A DNA stretch of 50,714 nt from Streptomyces violaceoruber (GCA_000720805.1 JODI01000061.1:1-50714), one strand, 5' to 3'. Shown: positions 33,184 through 41,343, counted from the stretch's first letter. The notes: generated by a model from the letters alone, not told the origin. Translations and numbers: made by a program.

Positions 33184-34248
33184 TCAGGGCAGGAGGAGTA
33201 CTTTGCCGGTCTGTCGGTGGCTTTCCAGGTAGGCGTGTGCCTCGGCCGCCTCTTCCAGGGGGTAGGCGCGGTCGATGATCGGGGTGATTTTTCCGTCTGC
33301 CAGCAGTTCCAGGCACAGTTGCTGGTCGCGCAGGGTGGCACCGCGCACGCTGGCGATTGTCACCTGTTGTCCGATGAGGGCGAGTGCGTCCAGTTCGAGG
33401 CGGGATCCCTGGTCGGTCGGTGTGCCCAGGACGATGACGGTGCCGCCGAGTCGTGTGCAGGCGAGGGAGAGCTGGAAGAAGTCGTTGCCGCCGACGCAGT
33501 CCCAGACGGCGTCGGCGCCCAGGCCGTGGGTGAGCTGCCGTACCTGTGCGGGGAGTTGGGGATCGGTGGAGTGCACGATGTGGTCGTAGCCGAGTTGGGT
33601 GAGCGCTTCGTCGCGGTCCGGCTTGGTGGTGGTGCCGATGACGGTGGCGCCGCTCAGTTTCGCCAGTTGTGCGCAGGCGATGGCCATTCCGCCGCTGGCG
33701 CCGGTGATGACCACTGTGTCGCCTGGGCCGACGGGCGCTTGGCGCGCGCAGTTGAGGGGGGTGGTGTACGTCCACATGGTGGCTGCGGCCGTCTCGAAGT
33801 CGACGCCGTCGGGGATGGGCAGGATGGCGTCCTGGCGGCGCACGACGTACTGGGCGTATCCGCCGAAGACCTGGTGTCCGGGGTAGGCGGTGTCGATGCA
33901 CAGGTTTTCGAGTCCGCGTACGCACAGGGCGCAGTTGCGGCACGGCGGGTGCGGGATCTGTACCGCCCTGTCGCCGGGGCGCCACCGGGTGACGTTCTCG
34001 CCGGTGGCGACGATTTCACCGGCCGCGTCCCGGCCGAGCTGGAACGGCAGGGGCCATGGCGGGCGTCCCGGAAGAGGCTGCGGCAGGTTGCCCGAGCGGT
34101 ACCGGAGATCCCAGCTGTTGACGGCCGTGGCGTGCACGCGCATCAAGACGTCGTCCGGGCCGACCTCGGGAATCGGCGCCTCGATGTACTGGAGCACCTC
34201 TGGCCCGCCGTGTTCGAACAGGCGGACCGCCATCATGGTCTGTTCCAC
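33184..34248 (-). CDS. Zinc-containing medium-chain alcohol dehydrogenase
   Basis: 354-residue medium-chain dehydrogenase/reductase. The structural-zinc cysteines are C103, C106, C109 and C117 (PPCRNCALCVRGLENLC), and the cofactor loop is VVITGASGGMAIACAQL (about residues 165-180). It should oxidise or reduce an alcohol/aldehyde or enone with NAD(P). GTG 34248 is chosen because AAGGAA stands 7 bases before it; a GTG 6 bases further upstream is too close. The gene stands alone on the minus strand, with the heptad repeat and 61-bp repeat element upstream. Confidence 0.83.
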   Translation of the reverse strand: MEQTMMAVRLFEHGGPEVLQYIEAPIPEVGPDDVLMRVHATAVNSWDLRYRSGNLPQPLPGRPPWPLPFQLGRDAAGEIVATGENVTRWRPGDRAVQIPHPPCRNCALCVRGLENLCIDTAYPGHQVFGGYAQYVVRRQDAILPIPDGVDFETAAATMWTYTTPLNCARQAPVGPGDTVVITGASGGMAIACAQLAKLSGATVIGTTTKPDRDEALTQLGYDHIVHSTDPQLPAQVRQLTHGLGADAVWDCVGGNDFFQLSLACTRLGGTVIVLGTPTDQGSRLELDALALIGQQVTIASVRGATLRDQQLCLELLADGKITPIIDRAYPLEEAAEAHAYLESHRQTGKVLLLP

Positions 34249-34320
34249 TCTCACGTTCCTTCAGATCAAGGGACCGAGTCCGCCGACGCACCAGAGGCTC
34301 GGCACACCCGACACGTCCAC

Positions 34321-34370
34321 GTCGGCAGTCGGCTGTGGGCAGTCGGCAGTCGGCAGTCGGCTGTTGGGCA
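34321..34370. repeat. 7-bp tandem repeat, GTCGGCA/GTCGGCT
   Basis: Seven units of GTCGGCA, GTCGGCT or GTGGGCA lie end to end, about 75 bases before the dehydrogenase start. A related array (GTCGGGA/G) lies at 38863-38911, also between a 61-bp element and a minus-strand gene. Confidence 0.85.
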
Positions 34371-34448
34371 GACCCGCGAACACACCGCGAATCCGCCGCC
34401 GTCCCCGCACAGACCGTGCGCAGGTCGGCGGTTCAGCTGCAATGACCA

Positions 34449-34509
34449 CCAGGCAACAGCCGCCGCATAAAACCCGTACCACTTGGCGTATGAAGCTTCC
34501 ATGAAGCCG
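34449..34509. repeat. 61-bp direct repeat, left copy
   Basis: It matches 39125-39185 at 52 of 61 bases with no gap, in the same orientation. Read on the minus strand both copies would encode a peptide starting MEAS and containing WY and AAV. The copy is about 200 bases upstream of the dehydrogenase gene. Confidence 0.82.
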
Positions 34510-34615
34510 TGCTCTCCCCGATCGATTCCGAGCCCGGTGACACCGGCGGGGAGCAAGAACCGCAACCGGCAGCTGTCGGCTCCGCGGTCCGAACTTTTGA
34601 CGCCGACAGCCATGC

Positions 34616-34723
34616 CTACGGCTGGACCTGGGTGGAGTCGGCGTGCGGCTCCTCGATCTCCGCCAGCCGCAGGACCTCGGAGCCGCCGAAATCCTCGTAC
34701 AGGATGGTCTTCGCGCCTGACAC
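34616..34723 (-). pseudogene. Quinone oxidoreductase-like N-terminal fragment
   Basis: The GTG at 34723 opens a 35-residue frame AKTILYEDFGGSEVLRLAEI, EEPHADSTQVQ, then a TAG. This is the standard N-terminus of an NADP-dependent quinone oxidoreductase/medium-chain dehydrogenase, cut off where the second beta strand should begin. No continuation is seen downstream. It differs in sequence from the intact dehydrogenase at 33184-34248, so it is an independent remnant. Confidence 0.65.
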
Positions 34724-34791
34724 CTTCCGTCCTGTGCGTAGCGCCACCGGAAGCACAGCGGGAGTGCGGGACGGGCCGGCGCCGCTGGAGG

Positions 34792-35916
34792 TCATGAGAC
34801 CGGAGGCAGGCCGCCGGAAACGTGATCCTGCGGTAGGCGCAAGGTGATCGTCGCGCCCTTGCCCGGGCCGGCGGATTCCGCGGTGATGTCTCCGCCGTGG
34901 GCTCGGGCGATGCCCCGGGCGATGGTCAGGCCGATGCCACTGCCGCCGAAGGCAGCGGGTCGGCCGGGATGCTCGAGGCGTTCGAAGCGGTGGAAGATGC
35001 GCTCCCGGTCGTGTTCGGCGATGCCGATGCCGTCGTCCATGACGCGGACGATCACGTGGTGCTCGGGAGACGGTTCGGCGTGCACGGACAACACCACATG
35101 TCCCTGCCGGTCGCATGCGGCCAGTGCGTTGCCGAGCAGGTTCACCAGGACCTGGGTGATCCGGTCCGGGTCGCAGAGAGCAGCAACGGGTGTGCCCGCG
35201 TCAACGACCAGGGTCACCATCTGGTCGTCGTACTGGGGGCGCAGTCGCTCGGCTGTGCTCCGAACCAGCATGGCCACGTCGGTGGGCCTGCGGCGAAGTT
35301 CGAAGGCGCCCTCCTCCGAACGGGAGAGGCTGGAGAGGTCACCGGCCAGGCGCTGCAGCCGGTGGAGGTCGTCGGCGAGGGAGGCGAACATCGCCTCATC
35401 GGGCGTGAAGATGCCGTCGGCGATGCCCTCTATCTGGCCGCGAAGGATGGTGATGGGGGTGCGCATCTCGTGGGCGACCTCGGAGATCAGCCGGGCGCGG
35501 CGGCGCTCGGTGTCGGCGAGGGCAGCCGCCAGTGTGTTGACGTCCTGGACCAGCGCTGCCAGGCCCGGCTCGCTGGGAAGTTCGAGGATGTCGTCGTAGT
35601 GTCCCTCGGCGAGCCTGCGCGTGGCGGCGCGCACCCTGTCGAGCGGACGCAGCAGAAACCGGGACAGGGCGACGGACGCCGAGAATGCCGCGGCCCCTCC
35701 GAACAAGAGGCCGACCTGCAGGACCACGTCGCCTTCGATGTCGGCGAAACCGAGCCACACCTCGAACAGCGCGCTGATCGCCGCCATGGCCGCCAGTGCC
35801 AGGAGGAGCACCATGACGTGCGAGAGCACCAGCCGGTTGCGGAGCGACAGACGCTCCTTGATTCGGCGCAGCCGCGCACGAGACCGGTGGTAGGTGGGAA
35901 AGCGGGGGGCGGGCAT
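34792..35916 (-). CDS. Sensor histidine kinase
   Basis: 374-residue membrane kinase. Two membrane segments (about 28-51 and 63-88) enclose a very short loop of some 12 residues, so it has almost no extracellular sensor. A HAMP domain follows at ~88-140. The phospho-acceptor is H149 (SEVAHEMRTPITIL), the N box has N263 (VLVNLLGNAL), and the G boxes DDGIGI and GGSGIGLTIARG are intact. It would sense a membrane-linked signal and phosphorylate the regulator encoded 22 bases upstream. ATG 35916 has AAGGA about 9 bases before it. Confidence 0.9.
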   Translation of the reverse strand: MPAPRFPTYHRSRARLRRIKERLSLRNRLVLSHVMVLLLALAAMAAISALFEVWLGFADIEGDVVLQVGLLFGGAAAFSASVALSRFLLRPLDRVRAATRRLAEGHYDDILELPSEPGLAALVQDVNTLAAALADTERRRARLISEVAHEMRTPITILRGQIEGIADGIFTPDEAMFASLADDLHRLQRLAGDLSSLSRSEEGAFELRRRPTDVAMLVRSTAERLRPQYDDQMVTLVVDAGTPVAALCDPDRITQVLVNLLGNALAACDRQGHVVLSVHAEPSPEHHVIVRVMDDGIGIAEHDRERIFHRFERLEHPGRPAAFGGSGIGLTIARGIARAHGGDITAESAGPGKGATITLRLPQDHVSGGLPPVS

Positions 35917-35938
35917 GGGTGGGTGTCCTTCTGGGCCG

Positions 35939-36643
35939 CTAGGCGGGGCGCCCGATGAATCGGTAGCCGATGGTGCGGACGGTTCCCACGAACCGGGGTG
36001 CGCCCGCGTCGTCGCCCAGCGCGCGCCGCAGAGTGCGGATGTGCACGTCCACGACGCGCTCGTCGCCGAAGAAGTCGTCGCCCCACACTTGGGCCAGCAG
36101 GCCGCGCCGGGTGAAGACCCGCCCGGGGGCACGGGCCATCGCGAACAACAGATCGAAGTCGAGAGCGGACAGCTCCACCGTTCGGTCGGCATCGACCAGC
36201 ACGGTCCGCGTCGCGCGATCGACAGCCAGTCCGTCGAAGCGCAGCACGCCGTCCTCGTGGTCCGCCTCGGACCGGCTGTCGGTGCGCCGAAGGATGGCGC
36301 GCACCCGTAGTGCCAGTTCGCGGGGGCTGAACGGCTTGGTGACGTAGTCGTCACTGCCGGTGGTGAAGCCGATCAGCCGGTCGACCTCCTCGTCCCGGGC
36401 GGTGAGCATGATCACCGGAATCTGGCTCGCCTCCCGGATGCGGCGCAGGACCTGGAATCCGTCCAGGCCCGGAAGCATCACGTCGAGCACCACAAGGTCC
36501 GGCCGGTCGCGGGTGACCGCTTGCAGAGCGGACCGTCCGTCCGCGGCTTCGACGACGTCGAACCCGTCCGCCTCCAGGTAGCCGCGCACGGTCATGCGGA
36601 TCTTGGGCTCGTCATCGACGACCAGAACGCGCTGCGTACTCAT
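35939..36643 (-). CDS. OmpR-family response regulator
   Basis: 234 residues. The receiver domain (1-118) has D10-D11 in the acid pocket, phospho-acceptor D54 (VVLDVMLPGLDG), T81 and K103. The OmpR winged helix follows at ~135-232 (LSALDFDLLFAMARAPGRVF, VVDVHIRTLRRALGDD). It pairs with the kinase gene downstream. ATG 36643 has GGAAAG upstream. Its start lies inside the 3' end of a broken gene on the same strand, so the original operon probably had three genes. Confidence 0.92.
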   Translation of the reverse strand: MSTQRVLVVDDEPKIRMTVRGYLEADGFDVVEAADGRSALQAVTRDRPDLVVLDVMLPGLDGFQVLRRIREASQIPVIMLTARDEEVDRLIGFTTGSDDYVTKPFSPRELALRVRAILRRTDSRSEADHEDGVLRFDGLAVDRATRTVLVDADRTVELSALDFDLLFAMARAPGRVFTRRGLLAQVWGDDFFGDERVVDVHIRTLRRALGDDAGAPRFVGTVRTIGYRFIGRPA

Positions 36644-36812
36644 CGTGCTCGCTTTCCATCGCCGAGATGAGAAGGGGGAGGAGGAAGGCCGTCGTGGCCG
36701 CGGGGGCACCGGCGGCATGGAGGCAGAGGGCCTCGAATGCCGCCAGCGTACGGTGTCCGTCGTGGCCGTCGACGCTCTGTAGGCCGGCCTCGCGCAACGA
36801 GCGCCGCTCCTC

Positions 36813-36840
36813 CGGGTCGCCGGGTCGCCGGGTCGCCGGG
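36813..36840. repeat. 8-bp tandem repeat CGGGTCGC
   Basis: Three and a half copies of CGGGTCGC lie inside the broken gene, at the point where the coding pattern changes frame. Each unit gained or lost shifts the frame. Confidence 0.88.
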
Positions 36841-37004
36841 CAGTTGAGGGTCGGCAAGGGCGCCCACGGCACCGGGCAGGAAAAGGTAGCCGTTGCGGCC
36901 GGGGAGGACGAGGTGTGGCAGCGCCGTCGCGATGGCCGTGTCGAAGGACTTGCCCGCGGCCATGGCCCTCGGGCAATTCTCCGGCGTGAAGTGGTTCGTG
37001 GCCG

Positions 37005-37014
37005 CCCCCCCCCC
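37005..37014. repeat. Run of ten cytosines
   Basis: A C10 homopolymer (G10 on the coding strand of the broken gene) lies at a frame change. It is both a slippage hotspot and a likely place for sequencing error. Confidence 0.9.
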
Positions 37015-37305
37015 GTCGTCCCTCGTCGGCGCGGGGCGGCTGCCAGGCTCCGGCGGACGGCGAAGCGGGACGGGATGTGCACGACGTCGGAGCCGATCTC
37101 CTCCAGCAGACGCGGAAGGCAGGATGGAACGGGGTGCGGTGGGAGGCCGGCCGACGCACCGTGACCCCCTTCTCCACTGGTCCCGGCACCGGCCTCCCCG
37201 TCCTGCGCGCCACGTTCGCCCGGCCAGGCAACGTCGATCTATCCCCTGTCGATGGCCTCCCCGTCGGCCGACGCCGGCTGTGCACAGAGCCCCGTTTGCG
37301 CCTCT

Positions 37306-37386
37306 CGGCGGAGCAGCGGGCGGCGGGCCGAGCCGGGCCCGGCCCGCGGCGGAGCAGCGGGCGGCGGGCCGAGCCGGGCCCGGCCC
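37306..37386. repeat. Two perfect 40-bp tandem copies
   Basis: 37306-37345 and 37347-37386 are identical over 40 bases, with one G between them. Each contains the self-complementary stretch GCCGGGCCCGGC, so each can fold. They lie directly past the stop of the amidohydrolase gene (minus strand) and could act as a doubled terminator. Confidence 0.88.
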
Positions 37387-37398
37387 TACGGTCGCGGT

Positions 37399-38583
37399 TC
37401 AGCGAGAGCCGGAGCGGCGTATACGCGCCTTCAGCTTCGGGAACTGCTCGAGGGCGTTGTCCCGCTCGAGAGCGATCCGCTGGCGCCGGCTGTAGATCTC
37501 GTCGACGGTCGGCTGGGGGTCGCCTGCCTTGAGAAGCGGCAGGCTGCCCTTGAGGAAGGGCATCGTCTCGACGTTGTCGGCCGCGTAGAGGTGGCGGGTC
37601 GCCGGCCAGTCGCTGCCGAACATGATGTGGTCGGCGGGCACCAGCGACGACAGCGGCTGCAACTGCGCGGCGGTGAACGCCTGCGCGTCGTCGAAGTACA
37701 GCCGCTTGATGTACTTGAGGGGGCCTTCCGGCAGCACCTCGTTGAACGGCGGGAAGGCCGAGTGGCGGGTTGCGAGCCGGTAGGCCAGGAACGGCAGTGC
37801 CCCGCCGCTGTGCGTGAAGTGCCAGCGGATGTTCGGGTAGTCCCGCAGGACACCGTTGTAGATCAGGCTCGTCATCGCGCGGGTCGCGTCGAAGGTGTAC
37901 TCGAAGACGTTGTTCCCGGCCGGGATGTCAGGGCCGAAGCAGAGCTTCGGAGCCGGGTTCACCTCCGGACCCGTGGGGTGGACGTAGACGTAGGCACCAC
38001 GGTCGTTGAGGATCTCGTACAGAGGCGCGAAGGAAGGATCCCCCAGGTAGGTGCCTTTGTAATTGGTGAGCAGGCAGATGCCGTCGAGGTCCAGTTCGCC
38101 GAGCGCGCGGTCCACCTCGGCCACCGAGCCCTCGATGTCGGGCATCGGGGTGACCGCGAAGATCCCGAACCGGTCACCACGGGTCTGCACGAGGTCGCGG
38201 GCGTAGTCGTTGACCGCGCGGGCGGTGGCGCGCCGGTCGTCGACCGGGCCGACGGTGACCTGGAGGTCGCCGAACGACAGGACGCTGGCCTGGATCCGGT
38301 ACTGGTCCATGAAGGCCAGGTGCCGATCCACCGACCAGGGACCGTACGCCCCGGTAATGGCACCGAGGAGGCCATAGCGCTTCAGGTAGTCGTTGTACAC
38401 GTCGGGGGAATAGTGCGCGTGGGTGTCAATACGCCAGTTGCCCTTCGGCAGCCCCGGCCCGGACGCTGCCGTCTCCGGACTGGCCATGGCAGCAGGCACC
38501 GTGGCCGCAGCCGCCGTGACAAGCGCCGCGGCCGACGCTCCTTCGATCATCCTTCGTCGCGAGATGTTCCGTCGCAGGTTCAT
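37399..38583 (-). CDS. Secreted amidohydrolase-2 family protein
   Basis: 394 residues. The N-terminus is a twin-arginine type export signal (SRRRMIEGASAAALVTAAAA, cut near AMA-SP). The amidohydrolase-2 barrel has the metal motif H55-x-H57 (DTHAHYSP), H202 (VHPTG), H258 (FTHSGG) and D325 (FGSDWP). Relatives include ACMSD and gamma-resorcylate decarboxylases and lactone hydrolases, so it may decarboxylate or hydrolyse an aromatic acid outside the cell. ATG 38583 has GAGGA upstream. An exported member is less usual. Its upstream region shares the heptad repeat and 61-bp element architecture of the dehydrogenase gene. Confidence 0.85.
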   Translation of the reverse strand: MNLRRNISRRRMIEGASAAALVTAAAATVPAAMASPETAASGPGLPKGNWRIDTHAHYSPDVYNDYLKRYGLLGAITGAYGPWSVDRHLAFMDQYRIQASVLSFGDLQVTVGPVDDRRATARAVNDYARDLVQTRGDRFGIFAVTPMPDIEGSVAEVDRALGELDLDGICLLTNYKGTYLGDPSFAPLYEILNDRGAYVYVHPTGPEVNPAPKLCFGPDIPAGNNVFEYTFDATRAMTSLIYNGVLRDYPNIRWHFTHSGGALPFLAYRLATRHSAFPPFNEVLPEGPLKYIKRLYFDDAQAFTAAQLQPLSSLVPADHIMFGSDWPATRHLYAADNVETMPFLKGSLPLLKAGDPQPTVDEIYSRRQRIALERDNALEQFPKLKARIRRSGSR

Positions 38584-38862
38584 GTCCGGTTTCCTCTTCT
38601 TTCTGTGTGCGAGTCGGGTCGTGTGTGCGTGCGTCACAGCGCCGTCGCCAGGCCGGCAGGGTCCTGCGCAGAAGGGCGATGGTCCCCGCGGTGGTGGAGA
38701 CCGCTCTCTTTTCGGGCGGGCGTGCGCGCGGTCCAGGTCGATCGGGGAGCGCAAGCGGCCAAGTCGCTCCTCGGCCGGGCCGGTTGCCGCCACCAGGTCG
38801 GTCCGCCGCTCAGGCGTGGGAACCCGTGGCGCCGACGTAGCCGCGTGGGCCGGCGGCTGCCG

Positions 38863-38911
38863 GTCGGGGGTCGGCGGTCGGGAGTCGGGAGTCGGGGGTC
38901 GGGGGCGGGGG
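38863..38911. repeat. 7-bp tandem repeat, GTCGGGA/GTCGGGG
   Basis: Seven units in a row (GTCGGGG, GTCGGCG, GTCGGGA twice, GTCGGGG twice, GCGGGGG). The closely spaced G runs could form a G-quadruplex on the plus strand. Confidence 0.85.
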
Positions 38912-39124
38912 TCGGCTAGTGGAGCGGCCCCGCGAGCAACGCCGCCGGGCCCGCCGCCGCTGTCCCCGCCCAGGTAGGGGCCCCGTGCCTGGCCGACCCC
39001 GGACCAAGGAAGGGGCCGGTCACGATGGAACGGGACAGCGCGGTGCCGGCCGCCGAAGTCAGGTGCCGCACGGAAGGGGGGTCAACGGTGTCCACCGGCG
39101 GGACCAGGAGTACGTGCATGAACG

Positions 39125-39185
39125 CCAGACAACAGCCGCCTCATAAAGCACGTACCACTCAGCACATGAAGCCTCCATGAAGCCG
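39125..39185. repeat. 61-bp direct repeat, right copy
   Basis: Same orientation as 34449-34509 and 52 of 61 bases identical. Together the copies bracket 4.7 kb with the two-component system and the amidohydrolase. Confidence 0.82.
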
Positions 39186-39287
39186 GTGCCGGACTGACGT
39201 CCGTGCCTTCGAGGGCTAGGGCCCTACCGGTGCCGGGCCTCGCTCAGAACGCGGTTGTTCCGCTCCGTCGGGAGCTCTCGGTGACTA

Positions 39288-39887
39288 CTACCGGGAGTCC
39301 CGCGGTGTGCCGACAGGCTGCAGCGTGGTGAGCCACTGGGCCACGACGGCGTCGATGAAGGCGTCGGTGACCTGGCCGCGATCGAGGAAGAGCCGGGCGA
39401 GGACGGGCCCGTAGAGCAGCGTGAACTCGTCGTCGCTGATCTGGATGCCCGAAGGCTCCAGCAGCCTGTTGAAGCCGACGAAGCGGTCTTCGCCGATGCG
39501 GACGAGCGCCCTCGCACTGTCGGGGTCGTGGTCGGCCTGGGCGGTGACGGCCAGGGCCGCGGCTCGCACAGCCGGCACGCTGACGCCGGCGCGCAGGCTC
39601 TTGAGCCAGGCGGTGGCCACCTCACGCACGTCGCTGCCCGGTTCGGGGTAGGTGCCGAGGTCGGGGCCTTCGAGGACGAGGTCGAAGAGCAGTGCGGCTC
39701 GGGTGGGCCAGTGCCGGTAGAGGGTCTGGCGGGTGACGTCCGACCGCTCGGCCAGCAGGGCGTAGGTCAGCCCGGCCGGTCCGACCTGAGGCAGCAGTTC
39801 TCGCGCGACGGCCAGCACGCGGTTGCGGGTGCGCTGTACGCGCGGGTTGCCCGGAGTCGGCTGACGGCGGTGGAGGGGCTGCTTCAT
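39288..39887 (-). CDS. TetR/AcrR-family transcriptional regulator
   Basis: 199 residues with the TetR helix-turn-helix at about 20-66 (TRNRVLAVARELLPQVGPAG, LLAERSDVTRQTLYRHWPTR) and a helical C-terminal domain. It diverges from the alpha/beta hydrolase gene. Three 19-bp palindromic sites fill the 142-bp gap, so it likely represses both directions. A small hairpin overlaps its stop codon. Confidence 0.88.
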   Translation of the reverse strand: MKQPLHRRQPTPGNPRVQRTRNRVLAVARELLPQVGPAGLTYALLAERSDVTRQTLYRHWPTRAALLFDLVLEGPDLGTYPEPGSDVREVATAWLKSLRAGVSVPAVRAAALAVTAQADHDPDSARALVRIGEDRFVGFNRLLEPSGIQISDDEFTLLYGPVLARLFLDRGQVTDAFIDAVVAQWLTTLQPVGTPRDSR

Positions 39888-39906
39888 GCCACCACCCTAC
39901 CCGCAC

Positions 39907-39995
39907 ATCATACAACGTGTGTGATTGACGTCACAGGCGGCAATCATACGCGCTGTGTGATAGACCTGAGGAAGTAATCACACGCACTGGATGAT
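39907..39995. promoter_or_regulatory. Three TetR operators in a row
   Basis: ATCATACAACGTGTGTGAT (39907-39925), ATCATACGCGCTGTGTGAT (39943-39961) and ATCACACGCACTGGATGAT (39977-39995) share the pattern ATCAYACn-3-TGKRTGAT. Start-to-start distances are 36 and 34 bases. They cover the divergent promoter space between the TetR and hydrolase genes. Confidence 0.85.
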
Positions 39996-40029
39996 TCTTG
40001 CGTGTCGACGATTCGGAAGGCAGACGCTC

Positions 40030-40824
40030 ATGTCACCCCGCAACCTCACCGCACCCACCTTCGCCCGCACTCGCCTCGGCTCCGGCCCCGGCCTGCTCCT
40101 CGCCCACGGCGCCGGCAGCAGCCTGGCCGGCACCTACGGCCCCGTCCTGGAAGCCCTCGCCGCCCGCCACACCGTCGTCGGCATCGACTACCCCGGCAGC
40201 GGCGACACCCCCCGCTCCACCACCCCGCTGTCCGTCGACGAGCTCGCCGACCAGCTCGTCGCCGCCGCCGACGCGGAGGGCGTCGACCGCTTCGCCGTCT
40301 CCGGCTACTCCCTCGGAGGCCCGGTCGCCGTCCGCGCCGCCACCCGCCACCCCGAGCGCGTCACCGCACTCGTCCTGACCGCCGCCTTCCCGCACCGCGA
40401 CAACCGGCTCGCTCTCGCCTCCTCGATCCAGAGCAAGATCGCCGCGTCCGGCGACCGCGAGCTGCTCGCCGAGTTCCAGCTCATGGTCGCCCTCGGCACC
40501 CAGGCACTGGAGTCCATGCCGGCCGAGCAGCTGCGGCAGACCCTCGGCTACGTCGCCGCCGGGACGCCCGACGGCAGCGCCGAGCAGACCGACCTCGTCG
40601 GCCAGGTCGACGTCCGGGACGACCTCGCCGGTATCACGGTCCCCACGCTGGTCGTCTCGACCACCGACGACCGGCTCGTCTCCAGCGCCCTGCACCGCCG
40701 GCTCGCCGAGACCATCCCCGGCGCCCAACTCGCCGAAATCGCCACCGGCCACCTGCCGATGCTGGAGCGGACCGAGGAGTGGCTGCAGCTCATCACCGAC
40801 TTCCTCGACAAGCACCACGCCTGA
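40030..40824 (+). CDS. Alpha/beta hydrolase
   Basis: 264-residue alpha/beta hydrolase. The oxyanion stretch is LLLAHGAGSSLAG, the nucleophile elbow is GYSLGG with S94, the acid is D213 or D214 (STTDDRLV) and the histidine is H241 (ATGHLPM). Substrates in this family range from esters to lactones and C-C bonds of ring-cleavage products. ATG 40030 follows GGAAGG. It is expressed from the three-operator region and is followed by a small monooxygenase-like gene, so the pair may detoxify one compound sensed by the TetR protein. Confidence 0.87.
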   Translation: MSPRNLTAPTFARTRLGSGPGLLLAHGAGSSLAGTYGPVLEALAARHTVVGIDYPGSGDTPRSTTPLSVDELADQLVAAADAEGVDRFAVSGYSLGGPVAVRAATRHPERVTALVLTAAFPHRDNRLALASSIQSKIAASGDRELLAEFQLMVALGTQALESMPAEQLRQTLGYVAAGTPDGSAEQTDLVGQVDVRDDLAGITVPTLVVSTTDDRLVSSALHRRLAETIPGAQLAEIATGHLPMLERTEEWLQLITDFLDKHHA

Positions 40825-40908
40825 ACGCAGACCTCGGGCGGGGCCGCAGGGCCTGGCCCCTCACCCGGACCGATCACCACTCACCACACGCGAGTCCATG
40901 GAGGAATC

Positions 40909-41280
40909 ATGCTCGGCTTCGGCCACCTCGACGAGTCCACCCATTTCCAAGACCAGCAGAAGGAGAAGGCCGGCCCGGTCACCATCATCAACACCTTTGT
41001 CGCCCCGGAAGGCAAGGAGGATGAGGTGGTGGCCGCCTGGACGGCCGACGCGGAGTACATGAAGAAGACGGGTCACCTGCTCTCGGTGCAGCTGTACCGG
41101 GGTATCGGCGGCAGCCGGCTCTTCACCAACGTCGCGGTCTGGAAATCCACCGAGCACCTCCGTGCCGCGCTCGGCACGCCGGAGTTCGCCTCGCACCTGG
41201 CGGGCTACCCGGCCGGCACCGTCGCCTACCCGCACCTGTACCAGAAGTTCGCTGTCGAGGGCGTCTGCGAAGGTGAATGA
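40909..41280 (+). CDS. Antibiotic biosynthesis monooxygenase (ABM) domain protein
   Basis: 123-residue ABM-type ferredoxin-like barrel: VTIINTFVAPEGKEDEVVAA, GHLLSVQLYRGIGGSRLF and VAVWKSTEHLRAAL form the two beta-alpha-beta halves. Members are cofactor-free oxygenases of quinol-like substrates, or simple binding proteins. GGAGGAATC precedes the ATG. It lies 84 bases after the hydrolase gene and is probably co-transcribed. It converges with the salicylate operon, with 63 bases between the stops. Confidence 0.83.
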   Translation: MLGFGHLDESTHFQDQQKEKAGPVTIINTFVAPEGKEDEVVAAWTADAEYMKKTGHLLSVQLYRGIGGSRLFTNVAVWKSTEHLRAALGTPEFASHLAGYPAGTVAYPHLYQKFAVEGVCEGE

Positions 41281-41343
41281 CGACCGCTGACCGACCGGCC
41301 GGTTGCTCGAAGTCCGGACGGTGATGGGGGCGGCGAGCTGCCG

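Larger units (their letters stand above)
34249..34615. other. Upstream region carrying heptad repeats and a 61-bp element
   Basis: No intact gene. It holds the 7-bp tandem repeat at 34321-34370 and one copy of the 61-bp direct repeat at 34449-34509. It is probably the control region of the minus-strand dehydrogenase gene. Confidence 0.55.
36612..37160 (-). pseudogene. Multiply frameshifted gene of unknown family
   Basis: From a GTG near 37160 with GAAGGGGG before it, coding-like segments appear in three frames: RRPASHRTPFHPAFR, then LLEEIGSDVVHIPSRFAVRR, then NHFTPENCPRAMAAGKSFDT and PHLVLPGRNGYLFLPGAVGA, then LREAGLQSVDGHDGHRTLAA and FEALCLHAAGAP. The second and third frame changes fall on slippage-prone DNA: a run of ten C at 37005-37014 and an 8-bp tandem repeat at 36813-36840. 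Joined, it would be about 175 residues. I do not recognise the family. It overlaps the response-regulator start. Confidence 0.5.
38584..39287. other. Long non-coding stretch with repeats
   Basis: No gene is supported in these 704 bases. The stretch contains the G-rich heptad array at 38863-38911 and the right copy of the 61-bp direct repeat at 39125-39185. It is probably the upstream region of the amidohydrolase gene. Confidence 0.6.

Noticed and set aside
34321..34370. CRISPR array from short regular repeats
   Set aside because: The 7-bp units have no spacers and no cas genes are near; the array at 38863 is the same kind of simple repeat.
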